Source: Mesorhizobium tamadayense
Lineage (GTDB): Bacteria > Pseudomonadota > Alphaproteobacteria > Rhizobiales > Rhizobiaceae
Assembly: GCF_003863365.1 (NCBI RefSeq)
Contig: NZ_RQXT01000010.1
Location: forward strand, 109,826 to 173,825
Length of the DNA stretch: 64,000 bases
Direction: 5' to 3'
Below are positions 63,230 through 64,000 of the stretch, piece after piece. A program made the position numbers and the translations under genes. The notes beneath the pieces were generated by a model. That model was not told the DNA's origin and did no database searches. It worked only from the letters and a program-made list of their open reading frames with translations. Numbering within the stretch: position 1 is the first letter of the stretch; the number at the start of each line of letters is the position of its first letter.

Positions 63230-63787
63230 TCACAAATCGATCCGGAACCTGAGGCTTTCGGCGCCGCCATAGGCGGCGTCCTCGAAGAAGCGGCCGACCA
63301 GCCTGCCGCCATTGGCAAGGATCACCTTGTGCGAGGCCGGATTGCCCGGCTTAGCGGTGATCTCGACATAGTCGAGACCGACCGCCCTCGCCTCGTCCAG
63401 CATCAGCCGCACCGCCTCGGTGGCATAGCCGCGGCCCCGCTTCCAGGGCACCACCGCATAGCCTATGTGGCCGAGCACACGCGGCGGCAGCGCCGACGTG
63501 CCCTTCTGCCAGCGAAGCCCGATCGAGCCGGCGGCCTCGCCATCCCAAATCCAGCGCCGGAAGCCAGGAAGCCGCGGCACCTGGCTTCCATCCGGCAAGG
63601 TAACGGGCGGCCCCTTCGCCCCGCGGTCGTCGAGGCCAGCGAGAAATGCCACCGGATCTTCCTCGATCGCCGCGAGCTGCTCGCGCGTCGCGTCCAGGAG
63701 CCGCACATTGTCGGGCGACCAGCCGCGCTGCAGCGCCGCCTTGTAGGACGGCAGGTGTTCGAGCGCTGGCTTGACGATTTCGATCAT
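63230..63787 (-). CDS. GNAT-family N-acetyltransferase
   Basis: The product has 185 residues. The acetyl-CoA loop is VVPWKRGRGYATEAVRLMLDEARAVGLDYVEI (motif A: RGRGYA). The N-terminal part includes LPGFRRWIWDGEAAGSIGLRWQKGT. The substrate is unknown; the set of motifs resembles RimJ/RimL-type acetyltransferases. It stands alone after the second repeat. Confidence 0.85.
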   Translation of the reverse strand: MIEIVKPALEHLPSYKAALQRGWSPDNVRLLDATREQLAAIEEDPVAFLAGLDDRGAKGPPVTLPDGSQVPRLPGFRRWIWDGEAAGSIGLRWQKGTSALPPRVLGHIGYAVVPWKRGRGYATEAVRLMLDEARAVGLDYVEITAKPGNPASHKVILANGGRLVGRFFEDAAYGGAESLRFRIDL

Positions 63788-64000
63788 GACGTAATCCTGC
63801 CTTCAGCGGTTCGCGCTAACTCTTATGACCGTGGTCAAGAATGATGGATGACCTTTTTCGCCCTATGCCTTTTGCCACAGGTTTTGTTTGCCATTGATGA
63901 GGGCACCACGGAGACGGGATGGGCCTTGAGACGACGGTTGATCCAGCTCTTATCCGCGGGTTGGTTACCGCACTTCCGTAATCCGTCCTGGGCCATCCCT
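63788..64000. other. Window end, no supported gene
   Basis: 213 bases past the GNAT start. No frame with recognisable motif and no clear repeat was seen. It probably contains the GNAT promoter and the start of the next region. Confidence 0.4.

Overview
The window looks like a chromosomal segment of a GC-rich alphaproteobacterium of the Rhizobiales, most likely Mesorhizobium or a close relative. The evidence is the gene families (a Tad-pilus CpaE-like ATPase, UPF0262, DUF2948, YcgN, rhizobial-style RpoD and DnaG), the sugar-import operons and the rhizobial intergenic repeat elements. No rRNA genes and no CRISPR array were seen. Three tRNA genes are present: Thr-GGT, Phe-GAA and Ile2-CAT.

Region by region. 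1-6 kb: the end of a pilus ATPase gene, an L,D-transpeptidase, envelope proteins, a degenerate GGDEF protein and a GabD-like dehydrogenase. 6-8.4 kb: small accessory genes and sparse DNA. 8.4-15.7 kb: a XRE-cupin regulator followed by a tight seven-gene operon (ribose-type ABC importer, phosphotriesterase-family hydrolase, ThuA/GATase-fold protein, PfkB kinase, BtpA/SgcQ barrel), with a perfect palindrome at its promoter. This looks like the catabolic route for an unidentified sugar-like compound. 15.8-17.4 kb: a TetR regulator diverging from a membrane protein, with twin operators. 17.5-23.9 kb: housekeeping genes (tRNA-Thr, murA, DUF2948-hisD-UPF0262-phosphatase, infA-maf-yacG, tRNA-Phe).

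23.8-39.5 kb is an accessory block bounded by tRNA-Phe with a P4-type integrase on the left, and a second tyrosine recombinase with tRNA-Ile2 on the right. It carries a frameshifted trbE fragment and a phosphorothioate (Dnd) defence locus built from two convergent operons. The minus operon is dndA-dndC-small-dndD-dndE (dndB absent), the sulfur-modification arm. The plus operon is small-DndD paralogue-(DndE-like domain fused to FtsK/HerA ATPase)-AAA ATPase-DUF4435 protein. Its first three genes mirror the small-dndD-dndE order of the modification arm, and its last two have the architecture of the PARIS AriA/AriB pair. This is the most interesting system in the window: a probable effector arm that seems to have been built by duplicating the modification arm. 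The general layout (DndCDEA without DndB, plus an ATPase-rich module) recalls DndCDEA-PbeABCD, but I cannot verify gene-by-gene identity from sequence reading.

39.5-64 kb: envelope proteins (SIMPL, YcgN, an OmpA protein with a long basic Gln/Pro repeat tract), ParD with a frameshifted ParE, VapBC, an SDR, a LuxR regulator, a catalytically dead HtrA-like protein next to an intact one, LysR/AzoR, the wreck of an ABC permease with a 37-bp tandem duplication, a BKACE enzyme, HlyU, PadR with operators, DCC and GYD proteins, rpoD, dnaG, an RcnB-like protein, a Na/Pi-type transporter, DUF2061, an MFS exporter and a GNAT acetyltransferase. Two 105-bp copies of an intergenic repeat begin on the last base of the TAA stop codons of two neighbouring genes.
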